NCBI GenBank assembly: GCA_022508705.1
Contig: JAFLUO010000079.1
Span: forward strand, 1-8,486
Reading direction: 5' to 3'
Source of the DNA: Oscillospiraceae bacterium
Lineage (GTDB): Bacteria; Bacillota; Clostridia; Oscillospirales; Acutalibacteraceae
DNA length: 8,486 nucleotides
In this document: in pieces, positions 7,383-8,486 of the stretch
Numbering within the stretch: the stretch's first letter is position 1
Layout of the letters: each line of letters begins with the position of its first letter
Made by a program: the position numbers and the translations under genes
Notes under the pieces: model-generated
Database searches by the model: none
What the model was told of the DNA's origin: nothing
Seen by the model: the letters and a program-made list of their open reading frames with translations, nothing else

Positions 7383-8288
7383 ATGAGTGGCAGATTTTAT
7401 TCGGCAAACGAATATTACAAGGCGGTATTCGGAGAAAAGGTTTACCGCCTTTCTCTGTGTTTGGGGACTACCTGCCCGAACAGAGACGGCACAAAAGATA
7501 CAAGAGGCTGCATATTTTGCAGTGAGGGTTCATCTCATTTTGCTGAGAACGGAAGAGACACACAAACGCAGATTGAAAATGCAAAAAAGCGAATACAAAG
7601 CAAAACCGATGCTAAAAAGTTCATAGCATATTTTCAAAGCTATACTACTACATATTTGAGCTTAGACGTTTTAAGAAAAGCTCTTTTTGAGGCGATTTCA
7701 ACACCTGAAATCGTAGCTTTATCTATTGCAACAAGACCCGACTGCCTACCGAGTAAAATACTCTCATTGCTTGCAGAACTCAATAAAATCAAACCCGTTT
7801 TTGTAGAATTGGGGCTTCAAACCTCAAACGGAAAAAGCGCTGAATATATCCGCAGGTGTTATGACAACGCGGTTTATGAAAATGCTGTAAAAGATCTAAA
7901 AAAATGCGAAATAAATGTTATTACGCACATAATAATCGGTTTGCCGAATGAAACTGAAACAGATATTTTAAATACTGTTCGCTTTGCAGTAAACAGCGGT
8001 ACAGACGGCATCAAACTCCAGCTTTTACATATTCTTAAAGGAACAGACCTTTATAACGATTATATTCTCGGCAAGGTAACAGTGCTGACACTCGAAGAAT
8101 ATGCCGATTTAGTATGCAAATGTATTGAAATAATACCCGAAAATATCGTTATCCACCGAATAACGGGTGACGCCCCGAAACTGCTTCTTGAAGAGCCTAA
8201 ATGGAGCGGAGATAAAAAAACTGTTCTCAATACAATTAACCGAGAACTCACAAACAGAAATATTACTCAAGGGTGCGCATTAAAATAA
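7383..8288 (+). CDS. Radical SAM protein, TIGR01212 family (YhcC/YtqA-like)
   Basis: This 301-residue protein belongs to the radical SAM family that includes E. coli YhcC and B. subtilis YtqA. The family's Elp3-like radical SAM core carries an expanded cluster motif, seen here as Cys31-X11-Cys43-X2-Cys46 (TCPNRDG then GCIFC), which should bind a 4Fe-4S cluster. Further family blocks are FQSYTTTY, SIATRPDCLP, FVELGLQT, HIIIGLPNET, LLHILKGTDL and the C-terminal IHRITGDAPK. Work on YtqA has linked the family to the mnm5s2U wobble modification of tRNA in Gram-positive bacteria; I recall this rather than derive it, and the role of this protein is unproven. The usual inRGHD block reads IRRCYD here. 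Start choice rests on the AGAGG at 7371-7375. It shares no obvious pathway with nagB, so placement in the sugar operon may be incidental. No intrinsic terminator follows the stop. Confidence 0.88.
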   Translation: MSGRFYSANEYYKAVFGEKVYRLSLCLGTTCPNRDGTKDTRGCIFCSEGSSHFAENGRDTQTQIENAKKRIQSKTDAKKFIAYFQSYTTTYLSLDVLRKALFEAISTPEIVALSIATRPDCLPSKILSLLAELNKIKPVFVELGLQTSNGKSAEYIRRCYDNAVYENAVKDLKKCEINVITHIIIGLPNETETDILNTVRFAVNSGTDGIKLQLLHILKGTDLYNDYILGKVTVLTLEEYADLVCKCIEIIPENIVIHRITGDAPKLLLEEPKWSGDKKTVLNTINRELTNRNITQGCALK

Positions 8289-8307
8289 AAAAGCCAAAGC
8301 TTAAAAC

Positions 8308-8336
8308 TTGACAATTCGCTTTCTAAATGATATTAT
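8308..8336 (+). promoter_or_regulatory. Strong sigma-70-type promoter for the tRNA-Leu transcript
   Basis: A perfect -35 TTGACA (8308-8313) and a -10 TATTAT (8331-8336, 5 of 6) are separated by the optimal 17 nt. Such near-consensus promoters are typical of stable RNA genes. It begins only 19 nt after the stop of the radical SAM gene. Expected transcription start is near 8343. Confidence 0.8.
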
Positions 8337-8342
8337 TGAACA

Positions 8343-8435
8343 GTCGGATTAAGCTGAATAGTAAGTTTCTAACTGAAAGTAAGCTCCGCCTCGGCAGTCC
8401 TCGCCGTGTAAAAATAGGGGATAAAAACTAAATAT
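8343..8435 (+). other. Transcribed leader before tRNA-Leu with a direct repeat and small hairpin
   Basis: About 93 nt separate the expected transcription start from the tRNA 5' end. The stretch contains an imperfect direct repeat, CTGAATAGTAAG (8354-8365) and CTGAAAGTAAG (8373-8383), differing by one missing base. A 4-bp GC hairpin follows, CGGC (8392-8395) with GCCG (8403-8406) and a 7-nt loop. No run of T follows, so it is not an intrinsic terminator. No open reading frame or known RNA family is recognisable; it is most simply a 5' leader removed by RNase P. Confidence 0.4.
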
Positions 8436-8486
8436 GCGGATATGGCGGAATTGGCAGACGCGTTAGATTCAGGTTCTAATGGTCGC
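8436..8486 (+). tRNA. tRNA-Leu (anticodon CAG), 3' part beyond the window
   Basis: The 5' acceptor strand GCGGATA (8436-8442) is followed by T8 and G9, and a D-stem GCG/CGC (8445-8447 with 8459-8461) enclosing a loop with GG. The anticodon stem TTAGA/TCTAA (8463-8467 with 8475-8479) encloses the loop TTCAGGT. The anticodon CAG at 8470-8472 reads the leucine codon CUG. The sequence continues into what should be the long class II variable arm of tRNA-Leu but ends there; the T-arm and acceptor 3' strand lie outside the window. Confidence 0.93.

Noticed and set aside
8392..8406. CGGC/GCCG hairpin as a terminator
   Set aside because: The stem is only 4 bp and is followed by GTGTAAAAATAGG, not a T-run, and the tRNA lies downstream of it.
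8436..8486. tRNA-Leu as an integration site for a mobile element
   Set aside because: No integrase gene or duplicated tRNA 3' end is visible, and the tRNA 3' end is outside the window.

Overview
The window looks like a carbohydrate-utilisation locus of a low-to-moderate GC Gram-positive anaerobe, most likely a gut-type Clostridia member. I base this on strong GGAGG-type ribosome sites, A/T-rich intergenic DNA with good sigma-70/sigma-A promoters, a secreted glycosidase with a Gram-positive style leader, a NagB of the short Gram-positive type, and a GPH-family sugar symporter. I could not search a database, so the taxonomic call is an inference.

Layout. Positions 1-1804 (minus strand) hold most of a secreted GH51 alpha-L-arabinofuranosidase whose C-terminus lies beyond the left edge. 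Positions 1805-1976 are a divergent promoter region with one recognisable promoter for each direction. From 1977 to 8288 four plus-strand genes are packed tightly: a cytoplasmic GH38 alpha-mannosidase (1977-5132), a GPH/MelB-type sugar:cation symporter (5170-6630), glucosamine-6-phosphate deaminase nagB (6662-7381) and a radical SAM protein of the TIGR01212/YhcC/YtqA family (7383-8288). Gaps of 37, 31 and 1 nt, and no visible terminator between them, suggest one operon. After the last stop a near-consensus promoter (8308-8336) drives a tRNA-Leu(CAG) gene that starts at 8436 and is cut by the right edge.

How the genes may work together: the symporter would import a short mannose-containing glycoside, the leaderless GH38 enzyme would remove alpha-mannose in the cytoplasm, and NagB would feed any released and phosphorylated glucosamine into glycolysis as fructose-6-phosphate. 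This pattern fits salvage of glycoprotein-type or other mannose/glucosamine glycans. Kinases, NagA and mannose-6-phosphate isomerase are not in the window. The divergent GH51 enzyme would act outside the cell on arabinosides and may belong to a different substrate pathway. The radical SAM protein looks like a housekeeping (probably tRNA-modification) gene caught at the end of the operon.

I do not see a clearly new system. The points most worth a second look are the Asn-to-Asp change next to the GH51 acid/base, the tight coupling of nagB to a radical SAM gene, and the long repeat-bearing leader before the tRNA.
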